Origin: Gammaproteobacteria bacterium RIFCSPHIGHO2_12_FULL_36_30
GTDB taxonomy: Bacteria; Pseudomonadota; Gammaproteobacteria; Coxiellales; Coxiellaceae
Direction of reading: 5' to 3'
Assembly (NCBI GenBank): GCA_001801815.1
Contig: MGXU01000003.1
Coordinates: 170,018 to 234,017 of the forward strand
DNA length: 64,000 nt
Shown here in pieces: positions 44,622-53,877 of this stretch. The notes below the pieces were generated by a model. The model was not told the DNA's origin, searched no databases, and saw nothing but the letters and a program-made list of their open reading frames with translations. Position numbers and translations under genes: made by a program. Each line of letters opens with the position of its first letter. The first letter of the stretch is position 1.

Positions 44622-44942
44622 ATGCCAACATTTAAATCAATAGATGCAACAACAGCGAGTGACTGGTTAAGCAATAATGAAGCAATTTTAATTGATGTGC
44701 GCGAACCAGATGAGTATAAAGAAATGCATATTGCCGATGCACATCTTATTCCGATGAATACAATCGAATGTTGTAAATTACCCGAAGCACAAAATAAAAA
44801 AATAATCATACATTGTAGATTAGGAAAACGCGGCGGTGTTGTTTGCGAAAAATTATTAACTGAAAATCCAAAATTAGATATTTATAATTTAGAAGGTGGA
44901 ATTATTGCATGGGAAAATGCGGGGTTTAAAATTGTAAAATAA
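44622..44942 (+). CDS. Single-domain rhodanese-like protein
   Basis: 106 aa. IDVREPDEYKEMHIADAHLIPMN, then the active-site loop IIHCRLGKRGGVV with C65. The loop C-R-L-G-K-R is that of GlpE/PspE-like sulfurtransferases. Cytosolic, with no signal. ATG 44622 has GGGGT 6 nt upstream; the upstream in-frame ATG (44610) precedes the SD itself. Convergent with gloB, 1 bp apart. Confidence 0.9.
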   Translation: MPTFKSIDATTASDWLSNNEAILIDVREPDEYKEMHIADAHLIPMNTIECCKLPEAQNKKIIIHCRLGKRGGVVCEKLLTENPKLDIYNLEGGIIAWENAGFKIVK

Positions 44943-44943
44943 A

Positions 44944-45717
44944 TCAGAAATTATTTTTCCAATTTCGCATCGCTTCAAATACTAATGTTTCTGTCGGTAA
45001 TTTTTTTTCCGCGTAATGTTCAACTGCACTGACAACATTTTTTAAATAACATCTCAAAAATGGATTTATTTTTTTCTCTAATAAAATAGTTGATGGCAAT
45101 GTCGGTTTACGTTCAGCGCGTAATTTTTCACATTCTTTAAGATGATTTTGCATATCGATATTATCTGGCTCAACTGTTAATGCAAATTTTAAATTATTAA
45201 TTGTGTATTCATGTCCACAATAAATTTGTGTTTCATTTGGCAATGAAAATAATTTTTTTAATGATGCAAACATTTGTGGTGCGGTTCCTTCGAATATTTT
45301 TCCACATCCTGCAGAAAATAATGTATCACCGCAAAATAAATAAGGTGCTGAATAAAATGCAATATGGCCCAAGGTATGACCTGGAATTTCAATTATATGA
45401 AATTGGAGCGGGAAATTTTCTATATTAAAAATATTTTCCTGCGACACAAAATCTGTTGTGTGTTTTATATTTTCTTTTTGATGCGAATAAACAGAAATAT
45501 TTTTATATTCCTCGCATAATTTCGCAACACCACCTATATGATCCGGATGTTTATGCGTTAACAATATCGCTTTCAACCTTAAATTATTTTCACGCAGAAA
45601 TTTTAATACCAGTTCTGTATCGCCTGGATCAACTATAATTACTTCTTTTATTTTATTATTAATAACCATCCAAATATAATTGTCTTTGAAGGCACGTATG
45701 GGGTGAATTGTTAACAT
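44944..45717 (-). CDS. gloB: Hydroxyacylglutathione hydrolase (glyoxalase II)
   Basis: 257 aa metallo-beta-lactamase-fold enzyme, the second step of methylglyoxal detoxification. Metal motif THKHPDHIGG (H55, H57, D59, H60), then PGHTLGHIAFY and CGDTLFSAGCGKIFEGT, and YCGHEYTINNLKFA, all typical of GloB. ATG 45717 with GGAT upstream; a TTG at 45729 would add four residues. Confidence 0.95.
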   Translation of the reverse strand: MLTIHPIRAFKDNYIWMVINNKIKEVIIVDPGDTELVLKFLRENNLRLKAILLTHKHPDHIGGVAKLCEEYKNISVYSHQKENIKHTTDFVSQENIFNIENFPLQFHIIEIPGHTLGHIAFYSAPYLFCGDTLFSAGCGKIFEGTAPQMFASLKKLFSLPNETQIYCGHEYTINNLKFALTVEPDNIDMQNHLKECEKLRAERKPTLPSTILLEKKINPFLRCYLKNVVSAVEHYAEKKLPTETLVFEAMRNWKNNF

Positions 45718-45753
45718 TTTAAAATCCAATGATTCATTTAATCTAACTCAACA

Positions 45754-46245
45754 CTATTTCTCATCTAAAAAATAATCCACCGCATCACTTTTTTTCAAAA
45801 AAACTTTTAGAGAATAATTTTTGGGATCACTGCCGGGTGCGCTGCCCGTGGTGACGCCAATTTTTTTTGAGTCTGGATATTCTGTGACATCAGGATGAAT
45901 CATTGTTGAAAAGCAAAGAAAAATAAGCGGTTTTTCTGATGTATTGATAATTTGATGCGCGTGTTCCGTGCCTGTTGGCATTGCGATGTAATCATCTTTT
46001 TTAATTGCGATCACTGCATTATTTAATCTCATTGTGCCAGAACCTTCTAAAATGAAAACCGTTTCTTCATTTGCATAATGATAATGATATGGAAACGCTT
46101 TTTTACCGGGCGCTAATCGATAAATGCTCGCGCCCAGTTTTTCGCACGTCACTGCTTGCGTCAACGATTTTCTCTCATGAGAAAAATCGCCATGATCGGA
46201 TTGCGTCCATTCAATATTGTTAATATTAATAATATTTTTTTTCAT
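45754..46245 (-). CDS. Cupin-domain protein
   Basis: 163 aa. The cupin core is FPYHYHYANEETVFILEGSGTMRL, with His and Glu metal ligands, and PTGTEHAHQIIN. Small-molecule binding or isomerase function; the substrate is not predictable. The SD/leader GGGAAACTATATG nearly matches that of the wbpE-like gene. Gene tail is 36 bp from the gloB start on the same strand. Confidence 0.85.
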   Translation of the reverse strand: MKKNIININNIEWTQSDHGDFSHERKSLTQAVTCEKLGASIYRLAPGKKAFPYHYHYANEETVFILEGSGTMRLNNAVIAIKKDDYIAMPTGTEHAHQIINTSEKPLIFLCFSTMIHPDVTEYPDSKKIGVTTGSAPGSDPKNYSLKVFLKKSDAVDYFLDEK

Positions 46246-46286
46246 ATAGTTTCCCAGTCAGGTAAATGCAGATCCAATCCAACTCA

Positions 46287-46313
46287 AATTCCCTACGCAG
46301 TGCGTAGAGAATT
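46287..46313. repeat. 27-bp imperfect palindrome
   Basis: AATTC-C-CTACGCA-G-TGCGTAG-A-GAATT: 7 bp inner arms and 5 bp outer arms with one mismatch. In the 266 bp region between the cupin and NlpC/P60 genes; no T tract. Possibly an operator or RNA hairpin. Confidence 0.65.
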
Positions 46314-46511
46314 GTGGTTTGTCTCACCGCTGTTAAAAAATTTGCGATAGAGTGGAAATAATAGCCGAATTTTTGATTTTCTCATAATCCATTTCAGATC
46401 AAAATACCACTTCACACATTACGAACTTTTTTGCTGCTTGCATCATCGATTATTCTCACCTACGATAGCGAACTCAAAAAAATCATCGCACAAAATTATT
46501 AGGAAAAGGAA

Positions 46512-47177
46512 ATGCAAAATTTTAAACGATTTATTTGCCTGCTCACCATTTTATTTTTTTTAATTTTGAGTGCTGGTTGCGCGCAATTTTTTCATCCCAC
46601 TGTAACGCGACCCATTCCGGTTGATAATCTTGCGCATTATTCTACTTATCCAAATAATGTTAAAAGAATTATTTGGCGTGCAAAATATTTATCGCAACAA
46701 CATCTTGGATATCGATTTGGTTCTGCAAATCCGCAAAATGGTGCAATGGATTGTTCGGGTGTAATTTATTATATTTTGAAAAATTTAAATCATCATGTTT
46801 TTGTTCCGCGTGATTCTTATCAAATGTATTTTTGGTTAATGCATCATCATGCAATTCATTATGTAACAGATGAAAATTTTTATTCTCCGCAGTTTAATGC
46901 TTTAAAACCAGGTGATTTATTATTTTGGACTGGCACTTTCAGAACGAATCGCAAACCACCAATTACACATGTCATGTTATATTTAGGAAAAAATAAAAAT
47001 GGTCAACGATTAATGTTTGGTTCGAGTGACGGCGGACTTTATCGCGGTGAAGAAATTTATGGCGTCAGCGTATTTGATTTTATTTTACCGAACAGATACG
47101 ATCACGAACGTTTCGTTGCGTATGGTTGCATTCCGCATTTTACGTGTTCAAGGCAGAAAAAAGTCGTGCTTATTTAA
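46512..47177 (+). CDS. NlpC/P60 (C40) family lipoprotein hydrolase
   Basis: 221 aa. Lipoprotein signal ending in LSAGC (C23). The catalytic Cys is C81 (GAMDCSGVIYYIL) and the His is H153 (PPITHVMLYLG); LKPGDLLFW between them is typical of C40 peptidases that cut D-Glu-diaminopimelate bonds. Probably an outer-membrane-anchored peptidoglycan hydrolase. SD AAGGA. The 3' end overlaps the LysR gene tail by 8 bp. Confidence 0.9.
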   Translation: MQNFKRFICLLTILFFLILSAGCAQFFHPTVTRPIPVDNLAHYSTYPNNVKRIIWRAKYLSQQHLGYRFGSANPQNGAMDCSGVIYYILKNLNHHVFVPRDSYQMYFWLMHHHAIHYVTDENFYSPQFNALKPGDLLFWTGTFRTNRKPPITHVMLYLGKNKNGQRLMFGSSDGGLYRGEEIYGVSVFDFILPNRYDHERFVAYGCIPHFTCSRQKKVVLI

Positions 47178-48078
47178 TCAATGCAAATAATATCGACTTA
47201 AACCACTGCTTTGCCGGATTATCCACATCAATTTCTTTATATAAAATTTCTGTATTGAGATCAGTAGAGTGAAATGGTAGCGAAAATATTTTATTTGAGA
47301 AATGGTTGTTCAGTAACTCCGCGTGCTTTCTCATGATAATTAATAATAAGGATTGTGCGGCAGCAAGTTGTACTGCCAATGACGCATCCGATACAATCAT
47401 TTTGTATTTTCGCTGCACTCCTTTCGAAACGAGCAATTTTTCACTAAATGTTCTCGTGTAGTTATTAAGATAAGATAAAATGACATGCTCGCTATTATTT
47501 AAATCCTTAATCGTTATGTGTGATTTTTTGTTCAGCGTTTGATTACCTGAAAGACAGACAAATTGATCTGAAAAATAATGCTCATGACAATAACTTTTTG
47601 GAATCGCTCTAAACGAACCAATTAAAAAATCAAATTGATGTAATTCTTTCGCTGATAATTCACTTAAATCTGACACATCTGTTTGTTTAATTTTTATTAG
47701 TGGCGCAATTTTATTTAGCGCTTGATACAATTTTGGAATAATAAGTGCACTCACGTGATTATGAATACCTAAGTGAAACGTATCCTCTAGTGTTTCCGGT
47801 AATGCAATTTCCACATCCATTCCAAGCAGATTTTCAGTTTGCTTTAAGAGTGCGCTTAATTTCGGTTTAATTAGTTTTGCATGATGTGTTAATTCCAATA
47901 ATCCGTCGTTTCCTTTCGTCAATAATTTATCGTCGAAAATCTCACGCAATTGCTTTAACGAAGCACTCACCGCGGGTTGAGTTAAAAACAATTCACGACT
48001 GGCAACAGTCACACTTCGTGTTTCTAACAAGACATGCAGTGTTTTTAATAGATTGAGATTAATCGATCTTAAATTCAT
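47170..48078 (-). CDS. LysR-family transcriptional regulator
   Basis: 302 aa. The N-terminal winged HTH is RSINLNLLKTLHVLLETRSVTVASRELFLTQPAVSASLKQLRE; then the periplasmic-binding-like effector domain. I chose ATG 48078 with GGAGCGAC SD; six extra residues are possible upstream. It is divergent from the cupin-like gene at 48216 with 137 bp between, a usual LysR-target arrangement. Confidence 0.9.
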   Translation of the reverse strand: MNLRSINLNLLKTLHVLLETRSVTVASRELFLTQPAVSASLKQLREIFDDKLLTKGNDGLLELTHHAKLIKPKLSALLKQTENLLGMDVEIALPETLEDTFHLGIHNHVSALIIPKLYQALNKIAPLIKIKQTDVSDLSELSAKELHQFDFLIGSFRAIPKSYCHEHYFSDQFVCLSGNQTLNKKSHITIKDLNNSEHVILSYLNNYTRTFSEKLLVSKGVQRKYKMIVSDASLAVQLAAAQSLLLIIMRKHAELLNNHFSNKIFSLPFHSTDLNTEILYKEIDVDNPAKQWFKSILFALIK

Positions 48079-48215
48079 AGTCGCTCCAATTAACATAAAT
48101 TTATTTTATAACTAAATATAGAAAATATCAATTAGATTTATTATTTGGGAAGCTTATACTGTTGGAATAAGGGACAAGGTTTATTAAACTTATTAAATAA
48201 TTGAGGTGAAGTGTT

Positions 48216-48590
48216 ATGGGAAAAATCAGCGAAGCAATAGAAAATTTACAAGAAATCAGAAGTGATAAAGTACATGAATATGACATGGTTTTAGGCATAT
48301 TTGATGGTGTTGGTTATAACTTAACGTTTATGCATGCCGATGATAAAAATGTCAAACATCACCATCTAACATATGATGCAACGCTCTGCTTTATTTTTGG
48401 AGATGGACAGGTATTGGTGGATAACAAGCTCATCAATTATACCAAAGGCAGCTGCTTTAAAGTACCTAAAACAATAGTTCATCAAATCATTCCTAAAACA
48501 GAAACCTTGATGATTACACTACAAAATCCAGCAACTACTTTTAGCAAAGAAGGTTGGGGTGATATTGTTTTTGACGAACCTCTTTTTTGA
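48216..48590 (+). CDS. Small cupin-like protein, probable LysR target
   Basis: 124 aa. One cupin barrel: VKHHHLTYDATLCFIFGDGQVLVDNKLINYTKGSCFKVPKTIVHQI, with a His cluster and a later His as putative metal ligands. Strong SD (GAGGTGA). TATACT at 48155-48160 may be its -10. Function unknown. Confidence 0.78.
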   Translation: MGKISEAIENLQEIRSDKVHEYDMVLGIFDGVGYNLTFMHADDKNVKHHHLTYDATLCFIFGDGQVLVDNKLINYTKGSCFKVPKTIVHQIIPKTETLMITLQNPATTFSKEGWGDIVFDEPLF

Positions 48591-48687
48591 ATGAAAAAGA
48601 GGTTCTTGCGCAAAGACTTTATACAGCGCAAAACTTCATCATGGAATTCATTATGTTAAGCGTGCGAAAACTACTGTTAATTGAAAA

Positions 48688-49125
48688 CTATTTCTGCATC
48701 TCAATATGGGGGATATCGTCTTCAAGATATGAATCCCCCACTATTTTAAATCCAAACTCTTCATAAAATTTTTTTAAGTACAATTGTGCGGAACATTTTA
48801 TTTTTGTTTGCGGGAAATGTTTGTCGCAAAAATTTAACATTTCTTCTATTAATTTTTTTCCATATGATTTTTGGCGCGCCGATTTTGCAACAATAACGCG
48901 ACCAAAAATAATAGGATTATTTTTTGTTGGTGGAAATAATCGTAAATACGCAACAAGTTTGTTATTTTCAATTCCAATTAAATGTATTGCAATTTCATCT
49001 TTACCATCAGCATCTTGATATATGCATTTTTGTTCAACAACAAATACTTCCGCACGCAATGATAAAATCTCATAAAGTTCATGTACTGTTAGTGATGAGA
49101 ATTTTTTCCAAAAGAAATTGATCAT
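48688..49125 (-). CDS. ElaA-like GNAT acetyltransferase
   Basis: 145 aa. LYEILSLRAEVFVVEQKCIYQDADGKD is the ElaA signature, and the acetyl-CoA loop is IVAKSARQKSYGKKLIEEM. ATG 49125 chosen; a TTG at 49137 is in frame. Substrate unknown. Followed on the same transcript side by no gene; the MauE/DoxX gene lies upstream, 19 bp away. Confidence 0.85.
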   Translation of the reverse strand: MINFFWKKFSSLTVHELYEILSLRAEVFVVEQKCIYQDADGKDEIAIHLIGIENNKLVAYLRLFPPTKNNPIIFGRVIVAKSARQKSYGKKLIEEMLNFCDKHFPQTKIKCSAQLYLKKFYEEFGFKIVGDSYLEDDIPHIEMQK

Positions 49126-49144
49126 GTCATATTTCAACTAAAAA

Positions 49145-49669
49145 TTAAAAATTGCACAATGAAATAATTGCCAACACCACCATTAATAAATCTTCAATTA
49201 AAGTAATGCTCGATAATGGTACATTTAAAATTGTACCCAAACATGCACAGCGAAAATTTTGTTTTTTTAGTAAACTATTTATTACGCCTAAGCTTGAAAA
49301 CCCCATAATAATAATGGTTAACCATTGTGTTGTTAATGGAAACCAAAAACCAACATATAAAATTCCTAAACCTAATTCAAAAAATGGATAAATAAATCCA
49401 TAACCATTCCATTTTTTTGCTAATAAATCATACGTCGCATATCCTTCTGCAAAACCTTTAATATTAAATAATTTAAATCCAGAAAAAACAAGAAAAAATC
49501 CAGCCATAAATTGATTCATAAAATAATGCCATTGCATTTGTCCATTGTGAAAATTATTGATAGCGGCAACAGCGATAATATATGCGGCAATTAAAAAAAT
49601 TGGGTAATAATCAAAAATAGATGTTTCCTTTATTTCGGTGATTTCATGATGATTTTGTGTGTGTTCCAT
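49145..49669 (-). CDS. MauE/DoxX-like redox-associated membrane protein
   Basis: 174 aa with about four membrane helices: FLIAAYIIAVAAI, FMNQFMAGFFLVFSGFKLF, FFELGLGILYVGFW and WLTIIIMGFSSLGVI. A Cys pair CAC in NFRCACLGTILNVP is typical of MauE-type proteins thought to pass electrons to disulfide partners. Upstream gene of a likely pair with the ElaA-like GNAT. Confidence 0.82.
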   Translation of the reverse strand: MEHTQNHHEITEIKETSIFDYYPIFLIAAYIIAVAAINNFHNGQMQWHYFMNQFMAGFFLVFSGFKLFNIKGFAEGYATYDLLAKKWNGYGFIYPFFELGLGILYVGFWFPLTTQWLTIIIMGFSSLGVINSLLKKQNFRCACLGTILNVPLSSITLIEDLLMVVLAIISLCNF

Positions 49670-49771
49670 AAATTGCTCCGATGTGAAAATCCTATTCTAG
49701 CAATATTTGAATATCTGCACCATCTATGTTACATATGGTAAAATTTTCAACTGAAGAACGGAATCAACTGT

Positions 49772-51064
49772 ATGTTTCAGCAAATTAAAAATAATCCTAT
49801 TAAAAAAACAATTGCGCTATGTACGATTGGCGGCGTGTTAGAATTATTTGATTTTATGATTTTTGTTTTTTTTATTGATGTGTTTAAACAAGTTTTTTTT
49901 CCGAATAATTCTGATTTTATTGCGAGTTTACAAGTGTTTGCAATTTTTGCGATTGGATATTTAGCGCGTCCGATTGGTGGTGTGATATTTGCGCACATGG
50001 CAGATAAACACGGCAGAAAAAAGCCGTTTTCATTAACATTATGTTTTATGGGTTTACCAGCGTTGGGGATGGCGGCTTTGCCAGGATTCGCCACGCTGGG
50101 AATTTTCTCACCAATATTATTTTTATTATTGCGTATTTTGCAGGGTTTATCGCTAGGCGGAGAATTTCCAACTGCAGTGACAATTATTACGGAACATACA
50201 ACAGAAAAACAACGTGGATTTGCAACAGCTATTTTATCAGCTGCTGCGTGTATTGGCGTTTTACTCGGCTCTGCAGTTGCAATGATTACACATCAAGTAT
50301 TTTCACATGCGCAATTAATTAGTTGGGGATGGCGATTACCATTTTTATTCGGTGCGCTGCTTGCATTTTTTGGTGTTTATTTACGACGCTCGATGCAAGA
50401 AACAATTTATTTTAAACATACAGCACAAGTAATTGAGCGTTTACCAATCGCAACTGTTTTTCGATATCATTTTCCGCAGGTTTTGCGCGCAATTGGAATT
50501 GGTAGCGTGATTTCATTTTCATCTTTTTGTTTTTTATTTTGGCCGCATTTTTTAAATACATATTTTCATTATCCGTTAAAAGAAACTTTAATGATAAATA
50601 CGATTGGTTTAATTTTATTAATTATCTTTACGCTCGGGTTTGGTTTATTAAGTTTTCGCATCACACGTGATGTATTATTTCGTTATGCTGGACTTGCATT
50701 AATTATTTTTAGTTATCCATTGTTAATATTATGGGATCAACATTCTGCATGGGCATTATTTTTAAGTTATTTTTGTTTCGCAATTTTCTTTGCTCCGGTT
50801 AATGCAGTTTACAGCGGATTCATTGCGGAATTATTTCCAACGCGCGTGTGCTGTAGTGGTGTTGCATTATCATACAATCTGACAACCGCGCTTGTTTGTG
50901 GTTCACTTCCATTTATTGTCACATTTGCTTGCAAGTGGGAAAATCCATTATATGTGATGCTTTTCGGCTTAATTATTGCGGGAATATTAGCTTTTGCTTG
51001 TTCTCCAAGAAAGAAAATGCCTACAATGATAATAGATATGGGGGTTGTTAAAAACGAAGGGTAA
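49772..51064 (+). CDS. MFS metabolite:H+ symporter (ProP/ShiA-like)
   Basis: 430 aa. ALCTIGGVLELFDFMIFVFF at helix 1, the loop 2-3 motif AHMADKHGRKKPF, and RILQGLSLGGEFPTAVTIITEH in helices 4-5 are typical of the metabolite-proton symporter family, so import of an osmolyte, organic acid or amino acid is likely. SD CGGA. Confidence 0.87.
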   Translation: MFQQIKNNPIKKTIALCTIGGVLELFDFMIFVFFIDVFKQVFFPNNSDFIASLQVFAIFAIGYLARPIGGVIFAHMADKHGRKKPFSLTLCFMGLPALGMAALPGFATLGIFSPILFLLLRILQGLSLGGEFPTAVTIITEHTTEKQRGFATAILSAAACIGVLLGSAVAMITHQVFSHAQLISWGWRLPFLFGALLAFFGVYLRRSMQETIYFKHTAQVIERLPIATVFRYHFPQVLRAIGIGSVISFSSFCFLFWPHFLNTYFHYPLKETLMINTIGLILLIIFTLGFGLLSFRITRDVLFRYAGLALIIFSYPLLILWDQHSAWALFLSYFCFAIFFAPVNAVYSGFIAELFPTRVCCSGVALSYNLTTALVCGSLPFIVTFACKWENPLYVMLFGLIIAGILAFACSPRKKMPTMIIDMGVVKNEG

Positions 51065-51085
51065 CTAACTCGGACGGAGGTTAGT

Positions 51086-51712
51086 ATGCGCAGACGAACA
51101 CCACCTGACATTTTGTATGGCGCAAATATTTGTGCCATCGAATCTGATCTTAAATGGGGAGAATTAAAAAATAAATTAAAATCCGCAACCAACTACTATT
51201 TAAAAACGCTAGAAAAAGGTAGTAAAAATGTTATCGGTGCATTTCATGGTGATGATGGAATTAATAGGGCTTATAATTTATTACAATATTTATCAATTAT
51301 TGATAATGCAAATCATTTCGCGCTGTTGGCATTATTAATCAGCATATTTGAATCAACTTCAACGTGGTTAACTACTTGTGTTTCAAGAGCGTTTATTCAA
51401 GGTTCACACAGCAGCCTATCTAATCACCGCACACTTTCCAGTGAAGTTATTTCTCTTAGGTTAATCGCAGATTCAATAGATCAAGCATTAATACCAATAC
51501 CAGTTTCTGATGTATCATTTATTTATCAATACAATAAAATCATGGGAATTTTATTTATCTTATCTGCAATACAAAAGAAAATAACTGATGCGTCTGCAAA
51601 AGAAAATCTAACGCGTCAAGTGCAATTATTTAAAAATGCGTTAAAGCGAGATCCAAAATTTTTTGATCCAGAGACAGTATCGGCTTGTGAGATGCATGTA
51701 AAAAAAACCTAA
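51086..51712 (+). CDS. Hypothetical soluble helical protein, 208 aa
   Basis: Not recognised. Excellent SD (CGGAGG, 5 nt before ATG). Mostly helical, with GAFHGDDGINRAYNLLQYLSIID near residue 50 and a C-terminal FKNALKRDPKFFDPETV. One hydrophobic stretch (FALLALLISIFE) but no signal. It lies 21 bp after the symporter and 13 bp before the next MFS gene, so it is in that operon. A host-directed effector is possible but unproven. Confidence 0.7.
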   Translation: MRRRTPPDILYGANICAIESDLKWGELKNKLKSATNYYLKTLEKGSKNVIGAFHGDDGINRAYNLLQYLSIIDNANHFALLALLISIFESTSTWLTTCVSRAFIQGSHSSLSNHRTLSSEVISLRLIADSIDQALIPIPVSDVSFIYQYNKIMGILFILSAIQKKITDASAKENLTRQVQLFKNALKRDPKFFDPETVSACEMHVKKT

Positions 51713-51725
51713 TACGAAGGCAATT

Positions 51726-52925
51726 ATGGAAAATACACTTACTCCAACATTAACTGAAAAACACACAAAACAAATTGTGTGGACATTGTTGTGCTTAATG
51801 CCAATTATTGGAATGGCAATTGACGTGATTGCACCATCATTACCCGCAATTTCAAGTGGATTATCTGTTTCATCAATGACAGCAAAAAATATTATTGCTA
51901 TTTTTTTATTGGGCTATGCGCTTGGTAATTTTTTTACTGGATTTTTAACGGACGCAAAGGGTCGGCAAAAATTAATTCGAATTAATTTATTGGGATTTGT
52001 AATTGTTAGTGTTATTCCAATTATTTTTCAAAATATTAATGCACTACTTTTATGTCGCTTACTACAAGGTTTTACAATTGGCGCAACATCTGTTTTATTG
52101 CGCGCAATTTTAACAGATATTTTGCCGCCAGAAAAATTAACTAGCATGGGCACATTGATTGGCGCAATGTGGGGAATTGGTCCTGTTTTTGGACCTGTAA
52201 TTGGGGGATATTTACAATTTTATTTTGGATGGACAGCGGGTTTTTATTTTTTAGCAATCATGGGATTAATCGGATTTATTTCCACTTGGTTTATTGTTCC
52301 TGAAACACATTTTAATCGGCATCCATTAGAATTAGCGATTATTAAAAAAAATATTGCTGAAGTAATTCATCATCGAATGTTTATGGCGGTGACTTTGTTA
52401 ATGGGCATTACTTATTCCTTGATGATTGTCTTTAGCACAGCAGGACCATTTTTAATCCAAAAAACTCTGCATTATTCTCCGGTATTTTTCGGACACGTTG
52501 CATTAATTTTAGGTATCGTTTTTGTTGTATCGACTTTTATTTGCAGACGATTACTAAAAAAATTCCTGATGGAAAATTTATTATTAGTCAGTATTCATTT
52601 ATTTCTTGCAATTACAATATTATCTGTTATTGCAGGTTTTTATTTTTCAGAAAATATTTATCTTGCGGTTATTGCAAGTGCGCTTATGTTTTTTGCATGC
52701 GGGTCAATTTATCCAATGTCGATGGGAAAGGGATTATCTTTTTTCCGACATATTTCAGGAACTGCAACTGCAATAATGTACTTAATAAATATTTTGCTGA
52801 CGAGTTTAATTTCATTTATCGTCAGTTTGATTACGGTACATAATAATGTAACATTAATGTTAATGTATTTTATCTTGATGCTGTGTGCTGCGATTGTTTA
52901 TTGGAGTGTAGCACGCAATCAATAG
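51726..52925 (+). CDS. MFS exporter, Bcr/CflA type
   Basis: 399 aa, 12 membrane segments; IDVIAPSLPAISSGL at helix 1, FLTDAKGRQKLIR loop, CRLLQGFTIGATSVLLRAILTD in helices 4-5, and PVFGPVIGGYLQFYFGW (motif C). Probably exports a small hydrophobic molecule. In a same-strand run with the 51086 gene before and the glycine-heptad gene after. Confidence 0.86.
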   Translation: MENTLTPTLTEKHTKQIVWTLLCLMPIIGMAIDVIAPSLPAISSGLSVSSMTAKNIIAIFLLGYALGNFFTGFLTDAKGRQKLIRINLLGFVIVSVIPIIFQNINALLLCRLLQGFTIGATSVLLRAILTDILPPEKLTSMGTLIGAMWGIGPVFGPVIGGYLQFYFGWTAGFYFLAIMGLIGFISTWFIVPETHFNRHPLELAIIKKNIAEVIHHRMFMAVTLLMGITYSLMIVFSTAGPFLIQKTLHYSPVFFGHVALILGIVFVVSTFICRRLLKKFLMENLLLVSIHLFLAITILSVIAGFYFSENIYLAVIASALMFFACGSIYPMSMGKGLSFFRHISGTATAIMYLINILLTSLISFIVSLITVHNNVTLMLMYFILMLCAAIVYWSVARNQ

Positions 52926-52946
52926 CGCTGATCATGGAGGTTATGC

Positions 52947-53501
52947 GTGGGAAAAATAATTACCATACTTTTTTTTATTTTATTAATGGGCGTTTCAATA
53001 TACAGCTATCGTTACGTTAATCAACAAATTATAATCGGCGAAAAAAAATTAGCAGCAGGTGAAAATGCCTATCGACGCGGTGAATATGCATTAAGAGTTG
53101 GCAAGCAAAAATATGCTGCGGGACAAAAAGAATTGGCTCAGGGAAAACAAAAATATGATACAGCAAAAGCGCTTACTGCGCCGATTTCTCCAATCACTAT
53201 TTTAGTCCCAGATATTGTCCCAGGCGCGAGCTTGATATTAGGTCACACACAAAGACAAATTCAAGCGGGCGGAAGAAAAATTAAAGCAGGTGAAGCACAA
53301 TTAGCAAGTGGGGCAAGACAAATTCGCGATGGTGAAAGAAAATTAGCGGATGGCAGACGTGCACTAGAAAATGGAAAAAAAGAATTAGCATTTGCAAAAC
53401 GTATTCGTCACGGATTAGAAATGTGTATTTATATTTTTGGAATTATAGCGTTTTTATTGATTATCGCTTGGCGAAAAACATTTTACAGAAAGAAAAAATA
53501 G
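52947..53501 (+). CDS. Glycine-heptad repeat membrane protein
   Basis: 184 aa, GTG start with GGAGG 6 nt upstream. One N-terminal membrane helix (ITILFFILLMGVSIY) and one C-terminal (MCIYIFGIIAFLLIIAW). Between them are two blocks of six consecutive 7-residue units beginning with Gly: residues 31-72 (GEKKLAA, GENAYRR, GEYALRV and so on) and 108-149 (GGRKIKA, GEAQLAS and so on), split by a Pro-rich hydrophobic linker (73-107). The units resemble those in YhgE/Pip-type proteins. It should form a long periplasmic helical hairpin. Function unknown; the DUF202 gene follows by 7 bp. Confidence 0.8.
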   Translation: MGKIITILFFILLMGVSIYSYRYVNQQIIIGEKKLAAGENAYRRGEYALRVGKQKYAAGQKELAQGKQKYDTAKALTAPISPITILVPDIVPGASLILGHTQRQIQAGGRKIKAGEAQLASGARQIRDGERKLADGRRALENGKKELAFAKRIRHGLEMCIYIFGIIAFLLIIAWRKTFYRKKK

Positions 53502-53508
53502 GGAATTT

Positions 53509-53877
53509 ATGGATAATACAAATAATCATCTTGCAAATGAACGTACATTTTTAGCTTGGATTCGCACAAGTTTAAGTATTATTGTGTTTGGATTTGTTGT
53601 GGCAAAATTTGGAATTGCATTGCGAGAATTTTTATTAATACAACATCACGCACCGATGAAAGGTACTAATGATTCGCTTGGGATTGGTATTGTGTTTATG
53701 AGTGTCGGCACAATCATCGGATTAATTGCTTTGCTGCAATATCGCATTATCATGCATCGCATTGACGAAAATCGATTTAAACCAACGAGTGGATTGATTA
53801 CATTATTAGGCGTATTTACAGCTATTTTTGGTGCGGTGTTGGTAATATATTTAATTTTGACGGCGCAGAGTCTTTAA
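53509..53877 (+). CDS. DUF202 family inner-membrane protein (YidH-like)
   Basis: 122 aa with three membrane helices. The N-terminus LANERTFLAWIRTSLSIIVFGFVVAKF is the DUF202 signature. Role unknown in general. Co-transcribed with the glycine-heptad gene. The 3' end overlaps the convergent MFS gene by 56 bp. Confidence 0.9.
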   Translation: MDNTNNHLANERTFLAWIRTSLSIIVFGFVVAKFGIALREFLLIQHHAPMKGTNDSLGIGIVFMSVGTIIGLIALLQYRIIMHRIDENRFKPTSGLITLLGVFTAIFGAVLVIYLILTAQSL

